The notes beneath the pieces are model-generated. The model searched no databases, was not told where the DNA came from, and saw nothing but the letters and a program-made list of their open reading frames with translations. 64,000 nucleotides of DNA from an uncultured Lachnospiraceae bacterium (lineage in GTDB: Bacteria; Bacillota; Clostridia; Lachnospirales; Lachnospiraceae). A program made the translations under genes and the position numbers. The stretch is taken from positions 1 to 64,000 of the forward strand of contig CAJUEW010000018.1 in assembly GCA_910585465.1 (NCBI GenBank). Direction: 5' to 3'. Shown here in pieces: positions 1-8,489 of this stretch (the stretch's first letter is position 1; each line of letters begins with the position of its first letter).

Positions 1-49
1 ACCTACTCCCTTTCCAGGGGAGCCCCTTCAGCCACTTGGGTATTTCTCC
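1..49 (-). tRNA. tRNA-Ser (anticodon GGA), partial at window edge
   Basis: Read on the minus strand from base 49, this is the 5' part of a serine tRNA. It has an acceptor strand GGAGAAA, the D-arm sequence CCCAAGTGGCTGAAGGGG, and an anticodon stem-loop CTCCCCTGGAAAGGGAG that gives anticodon GGA. The variable arm, T arm and 3' end lie before base 1. It follows the tRNA-Ser(UGA) gene by about 70 bases and is probably co-transcribed with it. Confidence 0.9.
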
Positions 50-119
50 AAAGTGTCTGTTTCAAACAGACTGTTTATTATATTTATCTGCAACCACACT
101 CTCTCATATTCGTGTGGAA

Positions 120-205
120 CGGAGAGAGTGGGATTCGAACCCACGCGCCCTTACGGACAAACGGTTTTCAAGACCGCCTCGTTATGACCACTTCGATATC
201 TCTCC
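120..205 (-). tRNA. tRNA-Ser (anticodon UGA)
   Basis: A complete class II tRNA on the minus strand. The acceptor strands GGAGAGA and TCTCTCC pair fully, the anticodon loop CTTGAAA gives anticodon TGA (UGA), there is a long variable arm, and the T loop reads GGTTCGAATCC. The discriminator base is G at position 120, as expected for tRNA-Ser. CCA is not encoded, so the 3' end must be added after transcription. A consensus promoter sits just upstream at 222-250. Confidence 0.97.
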
Positions 206-221
206 ATAAGCGACATTCGAT

Positions 222-250
222 ATTATATCTTCATAATTCGATTTTGTCAA
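222..250 (-). promoter_or_regulatory. Consensus promoter for the tRNA-Ser genes
   Basis: Minus strand: -35 TTGACA at 245-250, a 17-base spacer, and -10 TATAAT at 222-227. Both hexamers match the housekeeping consensus perfectly. The -35 box directly abuts the ispD stop codon at 251-253. Transcription should begin near 215, about 10 bases before the mature tRNA. Confidence 0.9.
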
Positions 251-1000
251 CTACCTTTTTGCAATTTTTTCAACTTTTTTTCCAATAAAAATTTCAGCAA
301 TTTCCAGGTCTTCCGGGGTTGTAATTTTAATATTCTCATAAGAGCCTTCCACCAGTTTTACCGGACATTTGCAGACATTTTCCACCACCATCGCATCATC
401 GGTAATCTGAATCCCCTGCTCCAGCAGCTCCGTCTCTTTTTCCATCACCTCCCGGTATGCGGGGATAATCAAATCCGCGGAAAACACCTGCGGGGTCTGA
501 ATCTGCCAGACCTGGCTGCGTCTGGGTGTCATATGTATATATCCCTGTTCATCTGCCAGCTTAATGGTATCCTTTACAGGCATGCCTGCCACGCAGGCGC
601 GGCTTCTGCACACTTCGCTGTAGACCCGGCTCAAAATCCCGTTATCTATAAAAGGTCTTGCTCCGTCGTGGATAAAAATATAACCCTTTTTCATGTTTTC
701 CCGTTCCAGAATATGAAGCGCTTCCCATACAGAATGATAGCGTTCTGCCCCTCCTTCAACTACCGCCCTGATTTTCCGAAACTGATATTTTTCCACAATC
801 TCCTGACGGCAGTAGGGAATCTGTCCCTTCCCCACCACAAGAATCACTTCATCTACTATATCTGATTTTTCAAATATATCCAGAGAGTAGTACAGCACCG
901 GCTTCCCCTTAATCAGAAGATACTGCTTTGCCAGAGTTTTTCCCATCCGCTTTCCGCGTCCTCCGGCTAATACGACTGCCACACAGCGTTCCTTTTCCAT
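251..1000 (-). CDS. ispD: 2-C-methyl-D-erythritol 4-phosphate cytidylyltransferase
   Basis: IspD transfers CMP from CTP to methylerythritol 4-phosphate, the third step of the MEP route to isoprenoids, in the cytosol. The 249-residue length is usual. Visible landmarks are the nucleotide-binding loop LAGGRGKRMG at residues 11-20, KQY at 25-27, HDGARPF at 111-117, the PVKDTIK stretch at 141-147 and QTPQVF from 168. The ATG follows GGAGAAGAAT. It starts 9 bases after tsaD and is the last gene of the t6A/RNase Z run. The related ribitol-phosphate enzyme TarI is possible, but no teichoic-acid genes are nearby. Confidence 0.93.
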   Translation of the reverse strand: MEKERCVAVVLAGGRGKRMGKTLAKQYLLIKGKPVLYYSLDIFEKSDIVDEVILVVGKGQIPYCRQEIVEKYQFRKIRAVVEGGAERYHSVWEALHILERENMKKGYIFIHDGARPFIDNGILSRVYSEVCRSRACVAGMPVKDTIKLADEQGYIHMTPRRSQVWQIQTPQVFSADLIIPAYREVMEKETELLEQGIQITDDAMVVENVCKCPVKLVEGSYENIKITTPEDLEIAEIFIGKKVEKIAKR

Positions 1001-1009
1001 ATTCTTCTC

Positions 1010-2038
1010 CTACCGTTCTCCCAGCTTCAGATTCGGAACTGCATTCAGATCCAGTCCGTGTCTGGCTCCATTTCTATATTCATAGTATGCCGCTGCCCCT
1101 ATCATCGCTGCATTATCTGTGCAAAGAACCGGAGAAGGATAGAAGAATGGAATCCCTTCTCTCTCACATGCAGCTCTCATTGCCTGTCTTAAGGCTGAGT
1201 TGGACGCTACTCCTCCTGCCAGAGCCAGCTTTGGTATTTGATAATCTTTAACCGCCTGAATAGCATGGGATACCAGCACATCACAGACTGCTTTCTGAAA
1301 GGATGCTGCAATATCCGCTTCCTTGAGGCTCTCGCCCTTCATTCTGCAACCGTTGATATGGTTCAGAACTGCGGATTTTACACCGCTGAAGCTGAAATCA
1401 TACGACGCATCCGCCACCTTTGCACGGGGAAAATAAATCGCATCCGGATTTCCTTCCTTTGAAAGCTTGTCAATCTTCGGTCCTCCCGGATAACCAAGTC
1501 CGATTGCCCTGGCCACCTTATCAAATGCTTCTCCGGCTGCATCATCTCTCGTTCTGCCAATCACTTCATATTTTCCATAGTCGTGAACTACTACCAGATG
1601 GGTATGTCCTCCTGATACCACCATGCAGATAAATGGAGGCTCCAATTCTTTATTTTCAATATAATTGGCAGAAATATGCCCTTCTATATGATGCACTCCC
1701 ACCAGCGGCAGTTTAGCCGCATAGCTGATCGCCTTTGCCTCCGCAACGCCTACCAGAAGCGCCCCTACCAGACCCGGTCCATAAGTAACTCCCACTGCGT
1801 CCAGATCTTTTAATCCAACGCCCGCATGATCCAGTGCCTCCTGAATTACATAATTAATCTTTTCAATATGTTTTCTAGACGCAATTTCCGGCACTACACC
1901 CCCATACAAGGTATGCAGGGCAATCTGTGAGGAAATAACATTGGAGAGCACTTCCCGTCCGTTTTTTACAACTGCCGCAGCAGTCTCGTCACATGAGCTT
2001 TCAATTGCCAGAATCAAAATATCTTTTTTCTCTTTCAT
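1010..2038 (-). CDS. tsaD: tRNA N6-threonylcarbamoyladenosine transferase, TsaD
   Basis: TsaD transfers the threonylcarbamoyl group from its AMP adduct to A37 of ANN-decoding tRNAs, working with TsaB and TsaE, which are also in this operon. The protein is 342 residues from the ATG at 2036-2038. That start is chosen because it is preceded by AAGGAAG and gives an N-terminus leading into ESSCDET (13-19). The metal-binding HHIEGH lies at 116-121. Longer in-frame starts run into rnz. The start sits one base after the rnz stop, which suggests translational coupling. Confidence 0.96.
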   Translation of the reverse strand: MKEKKDILILAIESSCDETAAAVVKNGREVLSNVISSQIALHTLYGGVVPEIASRKHIEKINYVIQEALDHAGVGLKDLDAVGVTYGPGLVGALLVGVAEAKAISYAAKLPLVGVHHIEGHISANYIENKELEPPFICMVVSGGHTHLVVVHDYGKYEVIGRTRDDAAGEAFDKVARAIGLGYPGGPKIDKLSKEGNPDAIYFPRAKVADASYDFSFSGVKSAVLNHINGCRMKGESLKEADIAASFQKAVCDVLVSHAIQAVKDYQIPKLALAGGVASNSALRQAMRAACEREGIPFFYPSPVLCTDNAAMIGAAAYYEYRNGARHGLDLNAVPNLKLGER

Positions 2039-2039
2039 A

Positions 2040-2954
2040 TTATTCTTCCTTTTCAAAATCCAGCTCCACAGATTTACGATCCTTTCCTGCTTTTGCAGCC
2101 GGAAAAATTTTCCGCACTTCATCCATATATGCCTCAGGATGAATCAGGGAGGGACTGTAGTGGGTCAGCCACAGTTCCTTTACTTCTGCCGCCTTTGCCA
2201 GTCTCGCAGCTTCATAGAAGGTCATATGCTTATATTCCTTTGCCTTTGCTTCTTTGTCCTTCTCTCCATACATTCCCTCACAGATAAAAAGATCCGAATG
2301 CATGGCATGATCTACAATGGACTGTGTCGGCCTTGTGTCCGTACAGTAGGTCAGCTTAATCCCCTTCCGCTGCTCACCAAGCACCATATCGGGGGTATAG
2401 AGCATGTTTTCCCCCTCAATCGTCTCTCCTTTCTGAAGACGGCTCCAATACATTTTAGGAATATTAAGCTCCAATGCCTTGTCCAGCAGAAATTTCCCGG
2501 CCCGTTCCAACTCCATTGTATAACCATAGCAGAGCACATTATGATTCACTCGAAATGCCTTCAAGCGGTAACCGTTCAGAGAAAATTCTTCCTCCGGCCC
2601 ATTGATTTCCCTGAATATAATCGGAAACGGCAGTTCAGGCGCGATCACACGCAGGGCGCTGACCACACGCTCCAGTCCCTTTGGCCCAATCATAGTCAGC
2701 GGCTCTGTACGCTCCGCATTTCCCATTGTCAGAAGCAGTCCGGGCAGACCGCTAATATGATCTCCATGATAATGAGTAAAACAAATAACATCAATGGGCT
2801 TAAAGCTCCAGCCCTTTTCCTTGATGGTAACTTGTGTCCCCTCCCCACAGTCAATCAGCAGACTGCTTCCATTGTAACGCACCATCAGCGAGGTCAAAAA
2901 GCGATAAGGAAGCGGCATCATCCCGCCGCTTCCAAGCAAACAAATATCCAGCAT
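2040..2954 (-). CDS. rnz: Ribonuclease Z (tRNA 3' endonuclease)
   Basis: A metallo-beta-lactamase-fold endonuclease that cuts the 3' trailer from tRNA precursors. It has 304 residues, the usual length for the short form. The zinc-binding HYHGDH motif is at residues 61-66, followed by the typical ISGLPGLL. Both tRNA-Ser genes in this window lack an encoded CCA, which is the class of substrate this enzyme handles. The ATG follows AGGAGAGACT. It sits between the 82-aa zinc-ribbon gene and tsaD. Confidence 0.94.
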   Translation of the reverse strand: MLDICLLGSGGMMPLPYRFLTSLMVRYNGSSLLIDCGEGTQVTIKEKGWSFKPIDVICFTHYHGDHISGLPGLLLTMGNAERTEPLTMIGPKGLERVVSALRVIAPELPFPIIFREINGPEEEFSLNGYRLKAFRVNHNVLCYGYTMELERAGKFLLDKALELNIPKMYWSRLQKGETIEGENMLYTPDMVLGEQRKGIKLTYCTDTRPTQSIVDHAMHSDLFICEGMYGEKDKEAKAKEYKHMTFYEAARLAKAAEVKELWLTHYSPSLIHPEAYMDEVRKIFPAAKAGKDRKSVELDFEKEE

Positions 2955-2962
2955 AGTCTCTC

Positions 2963-3211
2963 CTACAGAAGCTCTGTCTCTTCCTCCACCATGACAGGAA
3001 TACAGAACCCACCGGTCAGACGTTCATAGCATGCCTCACACAAATCAAAGGAATGCTTTTCACCATCCTTCCCGGAAAAATAGTTCCATTGGGCTTCCCC
3101 CTGAAATACACCTTCCTGCACGATTCCATTTTCCAGTTTCAGTTCCCGTCCGCACTGATTGCAGACAATTTTTTCTAATGTTCTTTTATCATGATCCAGA
3201 TACTGACGCAT
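2963..3211 (-). CDS. Small zinc-ribbon-like protein of unknown function
   Basis: I do not recognise a named family. The 82-residue product has a CNQC pair near residue 13 and a CEAC pair near residue 63, which looks like a split zinc ribbon, and an acidic C-terminus. The ATG at 3209-3211 is preferred over one nine codons upstream because AAGGAGG lies eight bases before it. The gene is 8 bases upstream of rnz in the t6A/RNase Z run. A gap of about 95 bases separates it from rimI. Confidence 0.75.
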   Translation of the reverse strand: MRQYLDHDKRTLEKIVCNQCGRELKLENGIVQEGVFQGEAQWNYFSGKDGEKHSFDLCEACYERLTGGFCIPVMVEEETELL

Positions 3212-3306
3212 AATTTTATCCTCCTTTTGTGTCTCCATTGTGCCATGGTTCCATGCATAATGAAATAGGATATTGCTGGTCGATATCCGGTCGTGTATTT
3301 ATGGCC

Positions 3307-3747
3307 TCAAGCTGTGGAAAATCTCTTCCACATAATCAGCGCATCCTCCGCAGGCTTCTCATAAAAACGCTTTCTTACACCTTCCTGCACAAACCCAAGC
3401 TGCTTATACACACAGATGGCCGCTGCATTGCCGGCCCTGACTTCCAGAGTAAACGCCCGGATACCCATACGCTTTCCTTCTTCCAGCAACGCTCTCACCA
3501 GAGCCTTTCCGAGACCATTCCCGCGGTATCTTTGATCTATTACAATATTGGTGATGTTTCCTTCCTCCAACACCTGGAAAAAGCCTCCGTAGCCAACCGC
3601 CTTCCCCTCTTCCTCCACCACAAGGAACAGGTATTCCGGGCGCTCCAGACTCTGTCTTAAGCTCTCCCGCGACCAGGGAACGGAAAAATACATTTTCTCC
3701 AGCTCAGCAACTTCGGAAAGGTCGTTTTTACGCATTCTGCGGATCAT
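3307..3747 (-). CDS. rimI: Ribosomal protein alanine N-acetyltransferase, RimI-type
   Basis: A GNAT-fold acetyltransferase that uses acetyl-CoA to modify the N-terminal alanine of a small-subunit ribosomal protein in characterised relatives. It is 146 residues long. The acetyl-CoA loop RYRGNGLGKAL is at residues 73-83 and the late GNAT segment AAAICVYKQLGF is present. It overlaps tsaB by 4 bases. The tsaB-rimI-tsaD arrangement is common in Firmicutes and supports the name. Substrate is inferred from the family. Confidence 0.88.
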   Translation of the reverse strand: MIRRMRKNDLSEVAELEKMYFSVPWSRESLRQSLERPEYLFLVVEEEGKAVGYGGFFQVLEEGNITNIVIDQRYRGNGLGKALVRALLEEGKRMGIRAFTLEVRAGNAAAICVYKQLGFVQEGVRKRFYEKPAEDALIMWKRFSTA

Positions 3748-4514
3748 ATATTTTGCTCCTGAACAGCCTGTTCTTTTGCCGCTTTCTCCTGCTTTGCCCG
3801 TTCCCGTTCCGCCTGAGACAGCCGCAGATAGTCCGGCTGATGCTCTGCCGCAGTCTGAAGCCTTCCTTCTTTAAAATACTGAATCGCCAATGTTCCTATT
3901 GCTCCCGCCCTCTGTTTATTCAGATGTGCCGGCGCAAAGGAAAAGCTTTTGCCTTCGGCCCTAAGCTCCGCCATCAGTACCTCCGTCAGCCTGTGCCGGT
4001 ATACCGGAACCCCATCCCCAAGGAATATCACATCTCTTTTCATATGGCACAGCTTTTCGGCAATTTCCTGAATGCTTACTGCCATCTGCGGCTCTATTAC
4101 TATCAGACGGTTATCCCGGAATTCATAGATCCCCGTATAGACCTGGCTTCTTCTGGCATCCATCAGCGGACAGATCACCCGATCAGTTCCGTACAGATTA
4201 TACGCAAGTCCGTCCACTGTAGGAACCGCTATCAGAGGCTTATCCAGTGCCAGACCCAATCCCTTTGCCGTAGCGGAACCGATCCTCAGTCCGGTAAACG
4301 ACCCGGGACCTGCTGCCACTGCCACTGCATCAATGGTACTCAGATCCAGTTCAATCATCTTTACAATCTCATCCAGCATAGGAAGCAGCGTCTGAGAATG
4401 GGTTTTCTTATAATTTACTGTATATTCTGCCAGCAGATTGTCGTTTGGCCCGTCCTCCTCCACAACAGCTACAGAGGCAACCAGTCCGGAGCTGTCCAAA
4501 GCTAATATTTTCAT
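3744..4514 (-). CDS. tsaB: tRNA threonylcarbamoyladenosine biosynthesis protein TsaB
   Basis: TsaB is the non-catalytic partner that dimerises with TsaD in t6A formation. The 256-residue protein has the short ASKHA-type N-terminus MKILALDSSG and the conserved AAGPGSFTGLRIG at residues 67-79. The C-terminus ends in a charged Lys/Glu/Gln-rich tail, probably an extension outside the core fold. It overlaps both tsaE upstream and rimI downstream by 4 bases, so the three are likely translationally coupled. Confidence 0.95.
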   Translation of the reverse strand: MKILALDSSGLVASVAVVEEDGPNDNLLAEYTVNYKKTHSQTLLPMLDEIVKMIELDLSTIDAVAVAAGPGSFTGLRIGSATAKGLGLALDKPLIAVPTVDGLAYNLYGTDRVICPLMDARRSQVYTGIYEFRDNRLIVIEPQMAVSIQEIAEKLCHMKRDVIFLGDGVPVYRHRLTEVLMAELRAEGKSFSFAPAHLNKQRAGAIGTLAIQYFKEGRLQTAAEHQPDYLRLSQAERERAKQEKAAKEQAVQEQNI

Positions 4515-4948
4515 ATCTGTTGCATCTCCAATCCTTCCGCTATAATCCTCCGATAGTCAAAACCTCTTTCCGGATCTTTTTCAATGGTCACACGGCAGAT
4601 ATTTTCCGGCAAAATCTCCTCTATCAGATTTGCCCACTCGATCAGGCAGACACCGGCTCCATAAAAATAATCCTCATAACCAATTTCATCCATCTCTTCG
4701 ATATCCCCAATTCGATATACGTCAAAATGATAAAGCGGCAAACGGCCTTCCCCATACACCTTCAGAATCGTAAATGTAGGACTGCTGACAGGCTCTTCAA
4801 TCCCAAGCCCCTTTGCCAGCCCCTGGGTAAAAACTGTTTTTCCTGCCCCAAGCTCTCCAACCAGCGACAAGACCATTCCCGGCTTCGCTGTCTCTCCTAT
4901 CCTTCTTCCGGCGGCAAATGTTTCCTCGGCGCAAAATGTCTCTATCAT
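4511..4948 (-). CDS. tsaE: tRNA threonylcarbamoyladenosine biosynthesis ATPase TsaE
   Basis: TsaE is the P-loop ATPase that drives turnover of the TsaB-TsaD complex. The start at 4946-4948 is chosen because GGGAG lies just before it and the product begins MIETF, giving 145 residues, the family's usual size. The Walker A GELGAGKT is at 31-38, followed by SPTF at 56-59. The in-frame extension upstream would run through the stem of a terminator, so it is unlikely. It is the first gene of the run that continues through ispD. Confidence 0.95.
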   Translation of the reverse strand: MIETFCAEETFAAGRRIGETAKPGMVLSLVGELGAGKTVFTQGLAKGLGIEEPVSSPTFTILKVYGEGRLPLYHFDVYRIGDIEEMDEIGYEDYFYGAGVCLIEWANLIEEILPENICRVTIEKDPERGFDYRRIIAEGLEMQQI

Positions 4949-4968
4949 ATAGTTCTCCCAAAACAAAG

Positions 4969-5004
4969 TGCTACAATCATCATATATACATGGTGATTGT
5001 AGCA
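4969..5004 (-). terminator. Intrinsic terminator after ribU
   Basis: A 14-base-pair stem (4969-4982 with 4991-5004, one G-U pair) closes an 8-base loop. On the minus strand it is followed by TTTGTTTT, so it should stop ribU transcripts before tsaE. The plus-strand side also has a T-rich stretch. Confidence 0.8.
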
Positions 5005-5032
5005 CATTTCTTTTTCAAAGACAATCCTGACT

Positions 5033-5662
5033 CTAACGGGTTCCTTTCAGAATCGGGCTGATATGCTTATAAAGCAGAATTGTGATGACAGATACCAGAA
5101 ATCCCTTCACGATATTAAAGGGGGCAACTGCCAGAAGCACAAAGGTCCAGACTCCGTTGATGCTTGGATTGATGGCCGTCCCCATTTCAATAAAGACCTC
5201 TATGGGCATGCCGAATGCCTTGGAGTATGCCGGGAGCAGAACCAGCGCGTTAATAAACAGTCCCGCAATGGTCATGGCAATCGTACCGGCTGCAAGTCCG
5301 ATAACGGCATTCCTGCGGCTTTTCTTTGCTTTATAGATCAGTGCGGCCGGAACAACAAATGCACAGCCGAAAATAAAATTCGCAAGCTCCCCTACAAACG
5401 CCGTGTCTGTTCCGTTAATAACCAGATTCAGAAGAATCTTTACAAGCTCAGCCATGATACCCGCCCCAGGCCCGAGCGCAAATGCCCCGACCAGAATCGG
5501 AACCTCACTGAAATCCAGCTCATAGAAGCTGGGCGCTATAAACGGAAGCGGAAATTCAAAGAGCATCAGGATTACGGATATGGCGGATAGCATGCCGACA
5601 GAGACCCTGGTTCTAAGTCCTCTGCTCATTGCTGTGTTTCTGGCTGCTGTTGTGGTTTTCAT
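5033..5662 (-). CDS. ribU: Riboflavin ECF transporter S component
   Basis: RibU is the membrane substrate-binding subunit that pairs with the shared ECF energising module to import riboflavin. The 209-residue product is mostly hydrophobic with about six membrane segments. It carries the riboflavin-type signature YELDFSEVP at residues 47-55, followed by LVGAFALGPGAG. The ATG at 5660-5662 is preferred over one eight codons upstream because AAAGGAG precedes it. It is preceded by an FMN riboswitch with its own terminator, which supports the substrate. No ECF ATPase genes are in the window. Confidence 0.95.
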   Translation of the reverse strand: MKTTTAARNTAMSRGLRTRVSVGMLSAISVILMLFEFPLPFIAPSFYELDFSEVPILVGAFALGPGAGIMAELVKILLNLVINGTDTAFVGELANFIFGCAFVVPAALIYKAKKSRRNAVIGLAAGTIAMTIAGLFINALVLLPAYSKAFGMPIEVFIEMGTAINPSINGVWTFVLLAVAPFNIVKGFLVSVITILLYKHISPILKGTR

Positions 5663-5782
5663 AGTTGTTCTCCTTTCAACACTCAAGAGATTCTACTGAA
5701 ATTAAATGGAAAATACTTCTTCCCCATTCGCCGCGCGGGACATATGCTGCTGCAACTGATTTCCTTCATATGTCCCTGTGCA

Positions 5783-5813
5783 TAAAAAATCCCCGGATCG
5801 GCAGGATCCGGGG
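5783..5813 (-). terminator. Terminator of the FMN riboswitch expression platform
   Basis: Minus strand: a 9-base-pair GC-rich stem (CCCCGGATC with GATCCGGGG, 5791-5813) is followed by ATTTTTTATG. It lies between the FMN aptamer and ribU, so it should end transcription early when FMN is bound. Confidence 0.9.
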
Positions 5814-5840
5814 CATAATATACGCATTGGTTATGCAACG

Positions 5841-6002
5841 CTTCTTCTCTCATCCAGACTATACTGTCGGTACCGGAATCACACCGGTTCAGCCGCCGAA
5901 GCGGGTCGCGGACTTATACTTCCACTGCTCAGACATTCACTGAGTCCTTTTATACGGAAGCCACACCGCCGGTAGGGAATCTCACCCTGCCCCGAAGAAT
6001 CT
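5841..6002 (-). promoter_or_regulatory. FMN riboswitch (RFN element) controlling ribU
   Basis: Read on the minus strand, this holds the conserved RFN blocks: TTCGGGGCAGGGTGAGATTC, CCCTACCGGCGGT, AGTCCGCGACCCGC, GCTGAACCGGTGTGATTCCGG, and the closing ACCGACAGTATAGTCTGGATG. It lies between a strong promoter at 6018-6047 and a terminator at 5783-5813. Known RFN elements repress riboflavin genes when FMN is plentiful. Confidence 0.97.
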
Positions 6003-6017
6003 CTTATATTTTTTTAT

Positions 6018-6047
6018 ATTATAACTACTTATTGCAGACATTGTCAA
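6018..6047 (-). promoter_or_regulatory. Promoter of the ribU riboswitch transcript
   Basis: Minus strand: -35 TTGACA at 6042-6047, an 18-base spacer, and -10 TATAAT at 6018-6023. Both hexamers are perfect consensus. Transcription would begin just before the FMN aptamer. Confidence 0.88.
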
Positions 6048-6135
6048 GAGTAACCAGTATATCTTTCAGGTAACTGTGTGTCAATTCCTTTATTACTTCT
6101 GCTTCTTTTTCCATTAATAATTTCAGCATGAGCGG

Positions 6136-8277
6136 CTACAGCTTCATAGTCAGTCCAATCCGCTTCTTTGCCTCATCCACGCTGAGCACCTTCACATCCA
6201 CCACATCTCCCACCTTTACAACCTCCAGTGGATGCCTGATATACCGGTCTGTCATCTGAGAGATATGAACCAGGCCGTCCTGGTGAACTCCAATATCCAC
6301 AAACGCGCCGAAATCAATAATATTGCGGACCGTGCCCTTCAGCACCATGCCCGGCTTCAGATCCTTCATATCCAGCACGTCGCTTCTAAGCACCGGACGG
6401 GGCATTTCATCCCGGGGATCCCGGGCAGGCTTTTCCAGCTCCTGTATAATGTCCTTTAAAGTCATCTCCCCAACTCCCAGCTTCTCCGCCATTTTCTCAG
6501 GCTGTCTGACCTTTCTGGAGATTTCCTTCAGTCCTCCCCCTGCAATATCCTCCGGAGAATAGCCAAGCAGAGTCAGAAGCTTCATGGCCGCGTCATAGCT
6601 CTCCGGGTGCACGCTTGTTGTATCCAGAGGATTTTTTCCGCCCATAATGCGCAGAAATCCGGCGCACTGCTCATAGGCCTTCGGCCCCAGCTTCGGCACC
6701 TTCAAAAGCTGCCTGCGATCTGCAAAACGGCCGTTGGCTTCTCTGTATGCCACAATATTTTTTGCCAGCGTCTTTGTAATGCCGGAAATATGCTCCAGAA
6801 GCGGTACAGACGCAGTATTCAGGTCCACTCCAACCTTATTCACCGAATCCTCCACCACACCTCCAAGAGCCTCGCTTAACCGCTTCTGATTCATATCATG
6901 CTGATATTGTCCTACGCCGATAGCTTTTGGATCGATTTTTACCAGTTCTGCCAGAGGATCCTGCAGTCTTCTTGCAATGGATGCCGCGCTTCTTTGTCCC
7001 ACGTCAAAATTCGGAAATTCCTCTGCGGCCAGCTTGCTGGCCGAGTATACAGACGCACCCGCTTCACTGACAATTACATACTGTACCTTCTGCGGAATTT
7101 CCTTTAAAAGCTCCACGATTACCTGCTCTGATTCCCTGGATGCAGTTCCGTTTCCCAGGGAAATCAGTGTAATATTGTATTTTTCAATCAGTCCTTTCAG
7201 AATTGCTTTTGCTTCTTTTACTTTGTTCTGAGGAGCCGTCGGATAGATAACAACCGTATCCAGCACCTTTCCGGTAGGGTCCACCACCGCCAGTTTACAG
7301 CCTGTACGGAATGCCGGATCCCAGCCAAGAACGGTCTGTCCGGCAATGGGAGGCTGCATCAGAAGCTGCTCCAGATTCTTTCCAAATACCCGAATCGCCC
7401 CTTCCTCCGCCTGCTCTGTAAGAAAATTGCGGATTTCCCGCTCAATGGCAGGTTCTATCAGCCTGCTGTAGCTGTCCGCCACTGTTTCTTTTAAAGCCGG
7501 GGCCGTATACGGGTTATTCTCTGTGATCACCCTCTTCTCCAGATAGCGCAGAATTTTCTCCTCCGGAGCATCAATCCTGACCGTCAGAATCTTCTCCTCT
7601 TCTCCCCGGTTCAGGGCCAGCGTCCGGTGTCCCGCCATTTTATTCAGCGGCTGACTGAAATGATAATAGGTTTCGTAAACAGATGCTGTGTTCTCATCCT
7701 TTGCTTCTGAGGTAATCATCCCCTCCTTCATGGTAATATCCCTGATATAAGTACGGTAGGCCGCTTCGTCCGAGATGCTTTCTGCAATAATATCCTTTGC
7801 ACCGGCCAGCGCTTCCTCCACAGTCAGTACACCCTTTTCTTCCGACAAATAGGCACCTGCTTCCTCCTCCAAAGGCCTTTTAGTCATCTGAAGACGGATG
7901 ATATCCGCCAGTCCTTCCAATCCTTTTTCCCGGGCCATGGTGGCACGTGTACGGCGCTTCGGACGGTACGGACGATACAAATCATCTACCGCTACCTGAG
8001 TCTGTGCCGCCTCAATTTGGGCACGCAGCTCCGGAGTCAGCTTTCCCTGTTCTTCAATACTGGAAAGCACCTGTGCCTTTTTCTCCTCTAAATTACGCAG
8101 ATAGGTCAGTCGCTCTCCCAGTGTTCTAAGCTGTTCGTCATTTAAAGCTCCTGTTGCCTCTTTTCTGTAACGGGAGATAAACGGTATCGTATTTCCCTCA
8201 TCAATCAGATTCACGGCAGCTTCTATCTGCCATCCTTTTACCTGCAGTTCCTCTGTCAGTTTTTGCAAAATATCCAT
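6136..8277 (-). CDS. tex: Tex-family RNA-binding transcription accessory protein
   Basis: Tex proteins bind RNA and affect transcription and tolerance to stress; their exact role is not settled. The 713 residues match the family in length and order: an N-terminal helical domain, a YqgF-like RNase H fold in the middle (about 320-450), helix-hairpin-helix repeats (about 490-560), and a C-terminal S1 domain from about residue 640 containing GAFVDIGVHQDGLVHIS. It is a single gene with its own promoter, divergent from the DUF1538 gene. Confidence 0.94.
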   Translation of the reverse strand: MDILQKLTEELQVKGWQIEAAVNLIDEGNTIPFISRYRKEATGALNDEQLRTLGERLTYLRNLEEKKAQVLSSIEEQGKLTPELRAQIEAAQTQVAVDDLYRPYRPKRRTRATMAREKGLEGLADIIRLQMTKRPLEEEAGAYLSEEKGVLTVEEALAGAKDIIAESISDEAAYRTYIRDITMKEGMITSEAKDENTASVYETYYHFSQPLNKMAGHRTLALNRGEEEKILTVRIDAPEEKILRYLEKRVITENNPYTAPALKETVADSYSRLIEPAIEREIRNFLTEQAEEGAIRVFGKNLEQLLMQPPIAGQTVLGWDPAFRTGCKLAVVDPTGKVLDTVVIYPTAPQNKVKEAKAILKGLIEKYNITLISLGNGTASRESEQVIVELLKEIPQKVQYVIVSEAGASVYSASKLAAEEFPNFDVGQRSAASIARRLQDPLAELVKIDPKAIGVGQYQHDMNQKRLSEALGGVVEDSVNKVGVDLNTASVPLLEHISGITKTLAKNIVAYREANGRFADRRQLLKVPKLGPKAYEQCAGFLRIMGGKNPLDTTSVHPESYDAAMKLLTLLGYSPEDIAGGGLKEISRKVRQPEKMAEKLGVGEMTLKDIIQELEKPARDPRDEMPRPVLRSDVLDMKDLKPGMVLKGTVRNIIDFGAFVDIGVHQDGLVHISQMTDRYIRHPLEVVKVGDVVDVKVLSVDEAKKRIGLTMKL

Positions 8278-8357
8278 ATGAAATCAGCGCCTTTCTTAAT
8301 CTCCATTTTTATTTTCATCTTTGTTTTTTTGCAGACATGCTCTTTTTGCCAATCATG

Positions 8358-8388
8358 ATTATATCACAAAGCTTTCTGACTGCAGCAA
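8358..8388 (-). promoter_or_regulatory. Probable tex promoter
   Basis: Minus strand: -10 TATAAT at 8358-8363 preceded by TGA, which fits an extended -10 element. A weaker -35 TTGCTG lies at 8383-8388 with a long 19-base spacer. The extended -10 may make up for the spacing. Confidence 0.6.
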
Positions 8389-8423
8389 AAAATTTTCTTT
8401 GCAGAACCTTAACCCCATCTTCA

Positions 8424-8453
8424 TTGACAAATCACAAATTTTCCAACTATAAT
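8424..8453 (+). promoter_or_regulatory. Promoter of the DUF1538/PII pair
   Basis: Plus strand: -35 TTGACA at 8424-8429, an 18-base spacer, and -10 TATAAT at 8448-8453. Transcription should start near 8460, about 30 bases before the chosen TTG start codon. Confidence 0.85.
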
Positions 8454-8489
8454 AAATTGAGTTTACATAATTTAAAGGTGGAATGCATA

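Noticed and set aside
55..71. Palindrome GTCTGTTTCAAACAGAC between the two tRNA-Ser genes
   Set aside because: It could be a terminator or processing signal, but on the minus strand no T-tract follows and the second tRNA starts six bases later, so it probably does not end transcription.
1941..3029. Long plus-strand reading frame of 362 codons opposite tsaD and rnz
   Set aside because: It is antisense to two well-supported genes, has no ribosome binding site, and its composition (rich in His, Arg, Ser, Phe) is that of a shadow frame.
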